A DNA stretch of 64,000 bases from Dioscorea cayenensis subsp. rotundata (Eukaryota > Streptophyta > Magnoliopsida > Dioscoreales > Dioscoreaceae). The notes below the pieces were generated by a model, which saw only the letters and a list, made by a program, of their open reading frames with translations, did no database searches and was not told the DNA's origin. This document shows positions 22,611-34,768 of the stretch, piece by piece. The translations under genes and the position numbers were made by a program. The stretch's first letter is position 1. Every line of letters starts with the position of its first letter. The DNA lies in NCBI RefSeq assembly GCF_009730915.1, contig NC_052481.1, positions 21,488,461-21,552,460 of the forward strand, read 5' to 3'.

Positions 22611-25057
22611 AATAAATAATTCTCTTTTGATCGACCTCCTATAAAACGAGCTAGGTCACTAAACATGTTAGATCACAAAATAACTAAAATCACAAAAATA
22701 TTTGTAAAATAATTACTTGAAAGAAGATGAACATATGGAATTCTTCCAATTTCACACAAAATTATCACCAAATATTATAATTATTAATTGGGAACCATAT
22801 TTGTTAGGAACTACTGTTGTAGAATTATTTACATTAATTTGTTACGTGGTACTCTTCAACAAATTTTATAGTTGAGTTATTCCGTTGGAACTTACACTAG
22901 ATGTTGTTAGATAATTTGATTGAGAATCTTTTAATGAGTCCAAGATTTATATTTCTATTTTAAATTTGGACAAAATATCAGAAAAATAATTATCTCAATG
23001 TTTAAATTTTTTAAAAATAATGACATGTATTATATATATATATATCACATTAAATTCAATCTAAGATATTTATTTTTTTACTTGAAATTGTAGATAATTA
23101 CAAAGCTTAAATTGAGTTTTTTAAATAAAAGTGGATAATCATAATTAAAGCTTACTAACAGAGTTAAAATTATTACATCCCTTTTTCTCTTCTTATATTC
23201 GTACTCTGAGTTGGAAAGCAACAATAGAGAAAGATACCAAGGTTTTACAATAGTATTCTTTTTTTTTTTTGACTTTCTTTTGTTATTATTTACAATTTTA
23301 TTCTATAATTTTAGATAATTTCACACACCTCTCTTATGTGTTCTTTTATCAACAGTTAAATGATTATGTGTATGATTACTTGTTAGCTTTTCTTTAAAAG
23401 TGCTACCTTTGATTAAATAACTTTTAAAATTATATTATTGTATGTGGTTATGCGCAAGTTGTGGCTTTTATTGCATTAATGCATTGATTTGTTTAGAGTT
23501 GTATGACTTTGATATTTCTTAAACTCATAACTAATTAGCTTAATTTTATTCAATCTTTACCTATGTTTTAAAATATAAAAACCAATTAATGTGCTCTTTG
23601 TTTTTATAGGCAAATGAAATCTCGGTGCTTGTGCTCATGTTGTTTTGGACTATGAAAGGTATTTTTCATAGTGGTCCATAACGCTCGAAAATAAGGCTTC
23701 TTTTTATTTTATTGGTGATTTTTTTTTACAAATAATATCATTAGAAAAAAACTCATGCATGAGAACTGCTTCACCGGTTCGAAACCCATGTGTGTGCTAT
23801 TGTTCACACATTATTCAGATGCTATTTATTCATTATTCATTGGTATTAGATAGATATTGTACATTAGGTCCCAGTATTATCATTTGTAAAAAGAATTGTA
23901 TTTTCTAACCCAGAACGATAGTAGGGACTAGATACCCATATTAAATTCTAGTAGGTCCTAGTGTAGGAGAAGATTTATTGTTTATCTCTCTAGAGTTGCA
24001 TAATAGAGGATTTGATTTTGATATATCATCTAGGGTGTGGTATGTACTTATGAGATAATTTTCTGTCCCTTTAACACAAGCACCTATTTGTATATAAACA
24101 TGTTATATTTAGAGATAAATGATCAATTAAGAAATATTTAAATATTATATCATTACTAAGTATGCATAATTACTATTTAATTGCACAACGAAAAAGATAT
24201 CAAATATCATAACACAATCTATTAGTAGCGATCGTTTTCTAAATATAATGATAGAGATAGAGATATCTTATTATTTAACTAATTATTATCTTGAAAATAT
24301 ATCAATCTACTTAATAACATGTCAATAATTTAATTTTCAAAAAAAAATTCTTTAAGTCAAACTATGTACAAAAAAGATATTAACACTCCATGATCACTCA
24401 ACAACATGAATTAATAAATTAGTTTTTATTAATAATATAATAATAAATACAATTTCATATATGCTTCATCACGAGGTCAAGACATGTACATTAATCCATC
24501 CCAACTACCAATCTTGTAACACTAAAAAATTAATAATTAATATTTTAAAAAAATAGTCAAAAGACTTCATTGGCTATAACATGATTAGATTAATGAGAAA
24601 TACATATTGGTAAATGCACCAACGTCTTTAAAATTCTCTATTTCTTTGTATAGATAGAAGAAGAATACTCCATTTATTACAGTCATTTTAAACAACAAAC
24701 CATTTATTACCATGAACCCAACACCAAGAGTATATATGAACCCATTATATTAAACAAACATGACTAAATAACTTCTAATATTTAAGCTTCATATTAAAAA
24801 AATAAAAATAATAACAAACTATTATTCTTTATGAGATCATGACTAACAAATTAACCAAGTCCTCTTGGAATGCATCCAAGTACTTATCTAAAAGTCTTCA
24901 ATGTCGTGTGAGACATGAAAAGGAAATTACCATCACACAAAATAATAACAATAATAATATATGGTATTTAATTATTATGGTTTGAAGTATAAATTGGTGT
25001 TCCTTTTTGTGTTTGAAGAGTAGAAGAAGAAGAAGAAGAAGAGGAAGAAGAAGAGGC
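21588..25057. other. AT-rich divergent spacer between the GT90 genes
   Basis: Contains (TA)n at 21627-21680 and 22094-22147, (AAT)n at 22545-22603, short (TA) runs near 23030, and a LINE tail at 22148-22385. The remainder is AT-rich with only short meaningless frames. A TATAAA-like GTATAAATT near 24988 could serve the plus-strand GT90 gene. I see no other gene. Confidence 0.6.
22148..22385 (-). repeat. LINE 3' tail remnant
   Basis: Begins AAAGTGGATGAACTACAAAC on the plus strand, the reverse complement of the GTTTATCCACTTT ending of the 4513 LINE family, and continues as A-rich then GC-richer sequence with no open frame. It directly abuts a (TA)n microsatellite. Confidence 0.5.
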
Positions 25058-25216
25058 ATGGAGAGGTGTGTGGGTTATTTTTCTAAGGATGAAGAGATAG
25101 TTTGTTTTCCATGCAACAGCAAGAAGCCAAAGATTCTCACAAGTTTATATTCAGCATGGATGGTTGTTCTCTTCTTCATCGTCCTTCTCTTTTGTGCTCT
25201 TCTTTTCTCAAACTCT

Positions 25217-25770
25217 GTAAGTCTTTCTCTTAATTCTCTTTCACTATAGCTCTAGATTAAGATGAAAAACATGCATATATATATATAGATATATGTATAT
25301 GCTCAAGAAGAAGATGAAAATAAAGAGAGAAGAAGCTTTTTATAATATGTTTATCTATTTATTTATTTCACTTCTCAAATATATGCTAGTTTGATCCTTG
25401 CGTTCTTGATGGAGGTTAGGGATGGTGTAAACCTTTTTTTCCTTATTTATTTATTTATTTATTTAGTGAGAAGAATGTATGGTAAAGGATGAATTATTTT
25501 ATTTTGTTGGTTTTGTAAGGTGGTCCTTTTCACATCTACATCAAGCTTACATTTTCAAGTTGAAAAGTCAGGTCTAGTGGATTGAATTTTTTTGTGCAGA
25601 AGCTTTTTAATCAAATGTTTTTCTTCTTGGAAAATTGTTAAAGTCTTGGATTTGTATACGTAGTTTTATATAATTATTAAACAAAAAGACATGCAAATCT
25701 TGTGTTCAAAGGTGCTTCTTTTGTGTTTTTTCTCTAGAATAACTCCATAACTTTCCCTTTCAAAGAAAAA

Positions 25771-25804
<34 letters not shown>

Positions 25805-27113
25805 TAGAATATAAAATGAAAAGAGAACAAGTATATATATATTTGAGAAGTAGATACATCTCTTTCTCTCTTTGTATTCCTTGTCACTAGTTTAATTTCT
25901 TTTTATGTTGTTAATGGAGGCTAGTGTTCTTTCTCTTCTTGTTTTGATAGGCATACATGTTTATTTATTTATTTATTTTTGGAGTTATCTTATAGTTGAT
26001 GAACCTTATTGCAAAAAGGCAAGTTTTAATGGTAAGAATGTGAGATAAGGTGTGCTTTAGATGAACTATTAAATATTTAATTAGTTTCCAAGTAGTCATT
26101 TTACATCCATTTCAAGCTTACAAATTGCCATTTTGATACTTCTTTTTTTTTTCCTCTAAAGAAAGTGTCCATTTTGAAAAGTCAAAGTCTAGATGATTGT
26201 TTCTTTATGAACATACTTCTCATCAATTTTATTTTTTATTTTTTCGCAGAATGACAATAGTGGGAATCATTTTTATATATGGTTGAAATTATTTTTTTAT
26301 ATATGGTTGAAAATTTTAGGATGCTATGTAGAATTGAATTTTTAGGATTTAGAAAAATATGATTTTTTTTTTGCCTATAAAAAAAATGAAAACAACAAGT
26401 TCATTTTTTTTATGACCCCATCTAATTTTCATTTTTTTATTCCTCCATCTAATTTTTTAATTTGTCAGATTAAATCATATTTAATTATGTAATTTTAAAA
26501 AATAACCTCTAATAATTCCAAATATAATAAACAAGATATAAAATTAATTTAGATTGCGATTAGAATTGTTGTTGGTTGTTTAGAAGAGATTAGATTTTGA
26601 TTAAAACAATCACATCAACAAATTTAAATCAAACTTTTCCACCTAATCTTTACATTTTCTATGCAATGAAATAGACATGTTCAAAAAAAATTTCCATTAA
26701 TAAATAAAAAGATTTATCGTGGTTTTTTCCTTGAATTTTCCCCATTTTTATTTTATTTAATAAATAGGATAATTATTAAAATAAGTAATTGACCGCTTTA
26801 TATATTTTGATTTTTTTTTTATTCAGAATAAAGGTAAATAACAACTATTATTATTTTTTCAACGTCAAATGCCAAAATTATCACTAAAAATTAACCAGAA
26901 ACTTTACTTTAATAGTCCTTTTTTTTATGAGTGATAATTTTTTATTATATATATATATATATATATATCTTTTTCCAATATAGATTCCTATAGAACTCTA
27001 TAATTGTCTTTTCTCAATATAATTTAATGGTTTATACAATTTTCCAAAAATTATTATTATTATTATTATCTTAAAGCAAATGCTCATTATACTCTTCTTT
27101 TGTGCATTAACAG
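25217..27113 (+). other. long first intron of the plus-strand GT90 gene
   Basis: About 1.9 kb, very AT-rich, with (TA)n near 25786-25806 and 26946-26968 and (TTA)n near 27051-27070. The matching intron of the minus copy is 699 bases. I see no gene or recognisable transposon in it. Confidence 0.65.
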
Positions 27114-27641
27114 TCAATGGTCAGCAACATCACAACTACTTTAACTAACTTTGCCTCCACCACTCAAGAACCAACTACCATTCCCTTCACTTGCAACCCT
27201 GCAAACTTAACATGTCCATCAACCAACATAACATCGCACACACTCCCTCCATCATCTTCATGCCCCGAATACTTCCGATGGATCCACGAAGATCTCCGGC
27301 CATGGGCCGAAACAGGCATAACTGAAGAAGCCGTCTTGCGTGCCAAGAAAGAAGCCGCATTCCGTCTCATCATCTCAAATGGCCGTGCATACATTGATCT
27401 CTACCACCATGTTTTCCAAACCAGAGATATCTTCACCATCTGGGGCATTCTTCAGCTGCTACAACGATATCCTGGCCGTGTCCCTGACCTTGATCTCATG
27501 TTCAATTGCGAAGACATGCCGGTCGTCACGGGCTGCTGATTATAAGGCTGTCAATGCACCGATCCCTCCGCCGCTCTTTCGGTACTGCAAGGATGACAGA
27601 ACTGTGGACATTGTGTTCCCAGATTGGTCATTTTGGGGCTG

Positions 27642-27722
27642 GTACTTTCATCAAACACCTTGTGTCTTACCTGTTTGTTTTGCTTGGCAAACTGTTTGAT
27701 GAAATGCCTGTATGAGTTTCAG
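27642..27722 (+). other. 81-base intron with hairpin-forming ends
   Basis: TTTCATCAAACA (27646-27657) is the reverse complement of 27693-27704, so the intron ends can pair as a 12-bp stem. Its sequence is strongly similar along most of its length to intron 3 of the minus-strand paralog. Confidence 0.85.
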
Positions 27723-28693
27723 GGTTGAAGTCAATATAAAACCATGGGAAGTGCTGATGAAGGAGATCAAACAAGAGAATGAGAGGCTTAAATGGGTTGA
27801 TAGAGTGCCATATGCATACTGGAGAGGAAACCCAGATGTAGCTGGTACTCGGCACAATCTTCTTTCATGCAATGTATCTAAAGATCATGAGTGGAATGCA
27901 AGGGTTTATCGCCAAGATTGGTTCAAAGAATCACGCCAAGGTTTCAAAGAGTCAAATCTGGCAAGCCAATGTACTCATAGGTAATTCACCACCAAATCAA
28001 TAAACATTGTGATCTTTGCTTGTGGATGAGCTAATGCTAAAATGTCTGATTGAAGGTACAAGATTTACATTGAAGGAAGATCATGGTCAGTAAGTGAGAA
28101 GTATATCCTCGCATGCGATTCACCGACATTGTTTGTTAGCACTCGTTATCATGACTTCTTCACTAGAGGCTTGATACCCGGGAAGCATTTCTGGCCTATT
28201 CCGTCTAACGACAAGTGTAGATCGATCAAGTTTGCTGTTGACTGGGGCAACAGCCATCAAAAAGAGGTACAAATATTCGAATTCTAGTTCTTCTCAATAT
28301 TTGATTGTATAATTTGTTTTAAATACATTGGACAAAAATGAACAGGCACAAGAATTGGGGAAGACATCAAGCGGCTTCATGCAAGAACAATTGAGCATGG
28401 ACTATGTATATGACTTCATGTTGCACTTGTTAACAGAATACTCAAAGCTTTTGAAGTACAAGCCTGTTGTGCCTCCCACTGCTGTTGAGTATTGCATGGA
28501 GAGCATGGCTTGCACTAGACAAGGATTAGAGAAGCAATTCATGTTAGATTCAATGGTTAAGTCTCCTAGTGATAGAGGACCATGTGCTATGCCTCCCCCT
28601 TATGATCCTGGTCAGCTGCAAGACTTTTTAACAATGAAGGCTAATGCTACAAAGAAAATAGAAGAGTTGCAGAAAAATTCATTGCAACATTAA

Positions 28694-29919
28694 AATAGTA
28701 ATTGTATATATGCTTTCCTTTTTTTTTTTTTAAAAAAAATATATATATATATATAATTAGTTCTCGGAGTAGTTTCAACTTTCAACAGCTGAAAGAAAGA
28801 TGAAACTTTGCTTTGAAGTGAGGGATAAATGATTTGAAATTTATTTGTATGTTTACTTTAAGACAAAGAGACAAATACTTGGGCTCCTTTTTTATGTTTC
28901 AGTGGTGTTGTTTGATTGGATGCAACTCCAATGGCACAAAATATAATATTTTAATTTATAATATATCCAAAACAAAAAAAAAAATCATGTATACATCACT
29001 TATGGTTTACATAAGTTACTATTTTATCATCATGTTTTTTACAAATAAATTTGATTTTAATATTATTAGAAGGAAGGGTGAGGCTTTTTTTTTTAATAAA
29101 ATAAATAAATCATTATCATTAAAAAAAACAGAAGCACAAAGACTACAATGAACCACACCTTGGAAAGGAAGCGGGTGAGCGTTTTTATGGTAGTAAATAA
29201 TAATTTTTACTAGAGGTAATTAAATTTGTTAAAACAAAATATTTAACACTATTTTAACTAAATTTACATCAATCAAACACAACAAAAATAATCAAATGTG
29301 ACATGAGCAACACTGAATTTTCACTGGCTTGTAAAAAGTAAAAAGTAAAAACACACACCCCTTGATTTTTTTGTCCTGAAGCAGAGATAACCTCACAGTC
29401 AAGAAAAGAACAACAGATCCAGCATGCATATCTTTGTTTAATGTTGTTGTTGTTGTTGATGAGCCAAAAAAAGGCTATGTCTTGCATGGGGACCATACAT
29501 TTTGCAAGCAGGAAAGCTCACGGAATCTCCAGGTCTTGCATTGCATGCACAAGAGCTGGAAAACCAAATCTTATTCTATTACTCTCCACTCCCACCCTTT
29601 CCCTGCTTTACTCTTACATCTCTCCAGAGTCCATATTGGCTTGCTTTGAAGCACAGTTTTGAGTAAAAATCAATTCTTTTGATTTGAAGATTTTTATCAA
29701 ATGATGTAGTTTGGTATTGGTTTACCTTTTTTAAGCTTTAATTGTTCTTGAATGTTGAGGTCCTATATGGACCTACTAATAATTTTGGAAACATTATTAG
29801 TGTTGCTTTATCTCCCTCCCTCTCTCTCCAACTGCTACACCTAACACTGCTTTCGTTGTTGTTCATCTTCACCATTTCTGAGTACGGTCTCATGTTTCTC
29901 ACCTAAAGCCATTGATAGT
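28694..29919. other. spacer and probable receptor-kinase leader
   Basis: AT-rich with (TA)n near 28738-28755. At 29085-29160 there is a T-run followed by AATCATTATC, resembling a minus-strand LINE tail. From about 29500 the sequence is less AT-rich and CT-rich near 29815-29830, which could be promoter or leader of the gene starting at 29920. No other coding region is supported. Confidence 0.5.
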
Positions 29920-32900
29920 ATGAGTTCAGTGTTCCCAAAGTTGTTGCTTTTGCTTCTTGCATTCAAGTATGGTTTTCTTTTGGTTGGGTCTGGATCTTTG
30001 CCAAACCATGAAGGTCTGTTCTGAGAAGTTCCCAATGTGTCTCCTTTCTTTGTTTTTTTGGCTAAAGATGTGATTTTGTGAATGTTTTCTTTGGGGTTTT
30101 TGTAGTTTCAGCACTTGAAGCTTTCAAAAGAGCAATTTTTGAAGATCCATGGAGAAAGCTTTCTGATTGGGGTGTCTCTGATGGCAATCCTTGCAAATGG
30201 TCTGGTGTTTTCTGCTCAGGATCTCAGAATGGGGTGATTATAACCTTGTGAGATACACTGCTTTGCCCTATTTATGATTGGAATGTATTTATCCATGAAT
30301 CTGCTAGAATTTCTAGGTGATTTACAGATGAGATTTGCAGGAATCTTTCTAGTTCATCTTTGAAAGGGTTTCTTGCCCCGGAGCTAGGGCTTCTGAGTTC
30401 TTTGCAGGAAATGTATGTGATCCTTGTGTTTTTAAATGCTAATTTTGCTATTTTATTTAGAGAAAGATGAAAAGTAGTGTTGAATTTCTTCTGTTTTACT
30501 GCTGATTCTGCAGAATATTGGATAACAATTTGCTACTTGGATCCATACCTAAAGAACTTGGAGAGTTGAAGAACCTCAGAGTGCTGGATTTGGGCATGAA
30601 CAGACTGTCTGGTTCCATTCCTCCTGAGATTGGGAACTTGACTAGCATTACAAAAATGTAAGGAGTAAACTATCTGTAAATTATACCTTCTTGATTTTAT
30701 GTTTTTACCTGATTTTTCCCTTGCCTTTTTTAGAGATCTTCATTCTAATGGCTTGACTGGAACTTTACCATTTGAGCTTGGTAATCTTGCATATCTTGCT
30801 GAGCTTCGGTTGGATCGGAATCGATTCAGTGGACCGATTCCTGGAAGCAATAACTTAAGTTCATCTTCTTCTTTACAGTAAGTGGATGATACATAACTAG
30901 CTGTTTAATTAGAAGAACTCATGGCAAACTTAATAGTCTAATTGGGAATTTAGAAGATGGTATCGATACATGCAGGCTTGCCTCCCAGAGCCATTCCACA
31001 GGATTATGCAGGTTGTCTCGGTTAAAGACTGCTGATTTTTCATTTAACTTTTTTATCGGAAGAATACCGACTTGCTTGAAGTATCTTCCAAGGTGAAATG
31101 TCTGCAAATTTTTAGTATGCTTATGTTATGGTTCTTCAGTGTGATTGTGATTATATTTGTTCCTTTTTTCAGGTTAAGCTTCCAAGGAAACTGCCTCCGA
31201 GATAAATCTTTTGTAGCTCAGCGTTCTACTGAAAAGTGCAGTATGCAACTCTAATCATGCTCTAATTTCATTGGTTCACTTGAATGCATATGAAATCAAA
31301 CTTGTTTTTTTTTCACAAATGTGTGGTTGTTCATGCCATGATCTGATATGTTAATAACATGCTAGACGATTCTGCAAGTGAAGGAGTAAGTGAAGGTGTA
31401 TACTGGCATTCTGATGTGGGATCCAATCACCAAAGGCAGAGGCAACCTGAATGGCTTCTGATTCTGGAAATTGTTACTGGTGCTCTCATGGTTGTTTTCT
31501 TCATTAGTGCTTCTGCTACAGTTATTAAAATATGCAAACCGAAATCCACTTTAGCTATTCCATGGAGAAAATCTTCAAGTTTGAAAGACCAGCTAGAAAT
31601 ATCAATTGGTAAGTGATTACGTTTCTCCGTGTTAATTGAATTACTTGCAATGCATGAATGCCAATATTTGGTGTGATAGATGGCGAGAAGCTGAAAAATG
31701 TGGAGAAAATAGGCAGAATGGATCTTGAGGTAGCCTGTGAAGATTTCAGTAATATAATTGGTTCTTATCAAGACACTATAGTCTACAAAGGCACTAGGAA
31801 GGATGGGCCTGAAATAGCAGTTGTATCACTTTGCATTGCAGAGGGCAATTGGACAAGATATCTTGAGTTTCTCTTTCAGAATAAGGTAAAACTAATTAGT
31901 TCGATGAATTTCACAATTTTTAATTGCAGTTCTTATATGGAGATACATTTCTCATTAAGCTGTGATGTCCACTCAGGTAGCTGATTTTGCAAGGCTAAAC
32001 CATGAAAACATTGCAAAGTTGCTTGGTTATTGCAAAGATGACGACCCATTCACAAGGATGCTTGTTTTTGAGTATGCATCTAATGGGACACTGTCGGAAC
32101 ACCTTCATTGTAAGTTAATCAAGTTATTTTAATACGTTATGATTGATTGATCTAGAACAGAGCATGTTTTTCTGCAGATGGTGAAGACTGCCAGTTATCT
32201 TGGCTACGGCGCATGAAAATTGCTATTGGTATTGCTCGTGGACTAAGATATTTGCACACAGAGTTGGATCCTCCATTTACTATTAGTGACTTAAATTCAA
32301 CTACAGTTTATCTTACCGAAGATTTTTCTCCAAAGGTATACTCTAACCAAAAGTAGTAGTTTATTCAAACCTTTATGATTGCATTTATGATTATCGGCTG
32401 TTCTCTGTTCAGTTGGTGGATTTTGAAAGCTGGAAGATGGTGTTTTCAAAATCAGGGAAGAACTCTGGTTCTTTTTACAGTGTCATGGACTCTATTGAGC
32501 AACAGCACATGGATGTACAGGGAAACACATTTGCTTTTGGAGTTCTTTTACTGGAAATAATAAGTGGAAGACCTTCACATTGCAAAGATAGAGGTTCCTT
32601 GGTGAACTGGGTGAGTGTTTTTTATCGACATCTCTTAATTGTTCAAGTATTTCATATCAGACCCTATCATGTATGTTGCATTGCAGGCTATTGAGTATCT
32701 GCGGCAACCTGAGGAGATTGACAAGCTGGTAGTTCCTGAACTGAAGAATGTCAAGCATGACGAGCTTGCGGTGATTTGCAGTGTGGTGAGCCTTTGCATT
32801 GATCCTGATCCAACAAAGCGGCCGTCGATGCAGATAATTTGTTCGGCACTGGAGAATGGAATAGACACTTCACCTGATGCTTTTCTGAAGGATTCTTCAC

Positions 32901-32932
32901 TGGCTTGGGCAGAGCTTGCTTTGTCCTCTTAG
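29920..32932 (+). CDS. LRR receptor-like pseudokinase (At1g63430/At5g41180 type)
   Basis: Thirteen exons (29920-30013, 30106-30247, 30341-30412, 30514-30657, 30734-30877, 30976-31092, 31173-31240, 31366-31608, 31680-31885, 31977-32109, 32178-32335, 32413-32610, 32687-32932) give 654 residues, close to the family length. Order: signal peptide, LRR N-cap ([13 protein letters not shown]), about five LRRs split by phase-2 introns, a Cys pair (GNCLRDKS...EKC), membrane segment ([17 protein letters not shown]), juxtamembrane IPWRKSSS, kinase-like domain. Kinase landmarks are degenerate: the beta-3 Lys position reads AVVSLC, HRD reads ISD, and DFG reads DFE. It is therefore probably a catalytically inactive surface co-receptor or scaffold. 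The splice acceptor of exon 2 is ambiguous (GTAG or, six bases on, TTTCAG). Paralogs share [15 protein letters not shown] and the [11 protein letters not shown]-terminus. Confidence 0.93.
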
Positions 32933-33371
32933 TTTAGTTGTTTACAATTCACAATGTGAGTCAAAAATATACACACGTGAGAAAACCGCATTACACTTAA
33001 AATTTTCTTCATGTAGAGATGTGTGCAGTGTGCAGTGTATAAATTTGATTGATTTGTAAACATTAACGGTTAAAACTTAAAAAATGTATAAGGTTGCTAA
33101 CGGTTACACAGACGTAAGGATGCTTGGATTTCTGCTGTAGTTGTAGTAGGTATAGGCAGGGATCATGGAGAAGCAAACATTAATTTCTTTTAAAAATTGT
33201 ATAAATCATTAATTTATTAGAATAAAGAAGAACAAAGTGCTGAAGAACAAGAACAACAATAGGTGAGAATCCACTGGGTGTGAACAGTTCCCCCTTGTTG
33301 TCCATATGTTCCAGCTTCCACCGCAGAGACCCTTATCTACTAAGTCTTGTTGAACTTTTGAATCATATATT
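32933..33371. other. 3' flank of the receptor gene
   Basis: No gene. At 33185-33330 a TTTTAAAAATTGTATAAATC then AATTTATTAG stretch resembles other minus-strand LINE tails in the window. Confidence 0.4.
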
Positions 33372-34366
33372 CGGTAGTGTTTGGTTAGATGTAGTTGAAA
33401 ATACAATGAATTTTAAATTACAATGTAGTTGTAATTACTGTATTTAAAAATACAAAGAGTGCGAAATCTAGTATTTGGTTTGATGTAGTTCGAATGCTGG
33501 ATTTTAAAATTTTGTATTTGGTTGGAGGGATTTATAAATATGGATTTGATATATGGTCACCTAAGGTAAGATTACTTTATATTCAATGATCATTAGTATT
33601 TATTAATTATAAAATAAACAGTTATATATATAATATTATTATTAAATTTTAGTTGTATTAGTTCAATTTACATAAATATTTCTATAATCAATAAAATAAT
33701 TTTTAAAAATATGAAACCATAGAGAAATGAGTATCTTTCACTAAATATATTTCATTTGTCTAATATTTATGTTAAATATGTTATGCTTATCCCTCTAATT
33801 TAGTTTAGCCCTAAAAATTATTTATAAGCATATATTGTATAGTTTTATGATAAAAATAATATATTAAATTAATAAATTTCTTCTTTGGAATAACCCATAA
33901 CATATTTGCATTTAAAAAATAAAATAATTAAATAATTAAAAATGATAAATTATCTAATTAGGATAAAAAAACTATATATTTTTTTGAATTAAAATTAAAA
34001 TAATTGTTTGGATATTATTTGTGGAAGATTTAAATTTAAAATAACACTTTTAAATATATTTAAACGGTTTAACAAAATCAGAATATTTGCTACTATATAT
34101 ATATTTGATAAGTGGCTATAATGATGATCAAATAACCAACATCTAAACCTCACATGACAATCATGTGAGACATATTTTATAAATTAAAATCCTGCACTTT
34201 GAACTACGCTCAAATTGGATGTAGTTCAAAATCCATCAAATCCTTACTTCATTGTAGTTCAAACTCCTTTTGACTTTTTTTAAATTCATTTAAATAAACA
34301 TAGGATTTTCAATGACTTTGTAATTCTAACTACATGAAGTTCCAAATCGGTGAAACAAACACCTTC
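33372..34366. mobile_element. candidate non-autonomous inverted-repeat element
   Basis: The left end GGTAGTGTTTGGTTAGATG and the right end (reverse complement AAGGTGTTTGTTTCACCG) are imperfect inverted repeats. Short inner blocks also recur in inverted orientation (GATGTAGTTC, GTAGTTCAAA). The interior is AT-rich and non-coding. An imperfect CTTGTTGAACTTNTGAA lies outside both ends (near 33348 and 34369), which could mark a duplicated flank, although it is long for a DNA-transposon target duplication. The class (hAT, PIF or other) is not determinable by eye. Confidence 0.45.
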
Positions 34367-34639
34367 TCTTGTTGAACTTATGAAACTGTTCAAGATTCTT
34401 TTCTACTCATTGGCTTTTATTAAAGTAATTGGAACTGTTTTGGGGATTTTATTTCCCTGACATTCCATTTCTTCACACAATGACTAATTGATAAGTTCAG
34501 CTTAATAATAATGTTATGCTTGATTATATTCACTTGCACATGGTTAAAGAAATCCTGATGACACGTTTAACAAGACACCAAAATTCACAAACACCTACAG
34601 AATAATTAAATAGAACAAAGTCAGTTAAAAGCTCCGCTT

Positions 34640-34768
34640 ACATCTCTGGTGAGGTTTACAGATTTTATATCTTTCTAGTTTTTTTCTCGCTGCTACTATT
34701 GTACTTTGTACTTCCCTGTATTTCTTTTTAATAAATTAGTGGTTTATCCACCTTATTCAAAAAATAAA
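34640..34768 (+). repeat. LINE 3' tail remnant
   Basis: Ends with AGTGGTTTATCCACCTTATT followed by an A-rich run, essentially the same as the reverse complement of the LINE 3' end at 4513-4545. No coding part remains. The surrounding 34366-35040 has nothing else I recognise. Confidence 0.6.

Larger units (their letters stand above)
25058..28693 (+). pseudogene. GT90 (CAP10/DUF821) O-glycosyltransferase, plus copy, frameshifted
   Basis: Five exons: 25058-25216, 27114-27641, 27723-27980, 28056-28266, 28346-28693. It is a paralog of the gene at 21194-18661 in head-to-head orientation, with matching exon sizes downstream (258, 211, 348 bases). Exon 1 encodes a type II anchor (AWMVVLFFIVLLFCALLF) after a short Cys-containing tail. 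Family blocks are CPEYFRWIHEDL, RVPDLDLMFNCED, DIVFPDWSFWGW, DHEWNARVY and QCTHRYKIYIEG. Two differences stand out. The 75-base intron that splits FR|YCKD in the minus copy is absent. One extra G in CACGGGCTG near 27530 puts a TGA at 27537-27539, about 30 codons before the exon ends; the other frame continues with ADYKAVNAPIPPPLFRYC. Dead gene or base-call error; otherwise well preserved. Confidence 0.85.

Noticed and set aside
23765-23800. B-box-like CCGGTTCGAAACCC suggesting another SINE or tRNA
   Set aside because: No A box at a suitable distance, no clover-leaf pairing, and no flanking duplication seen.
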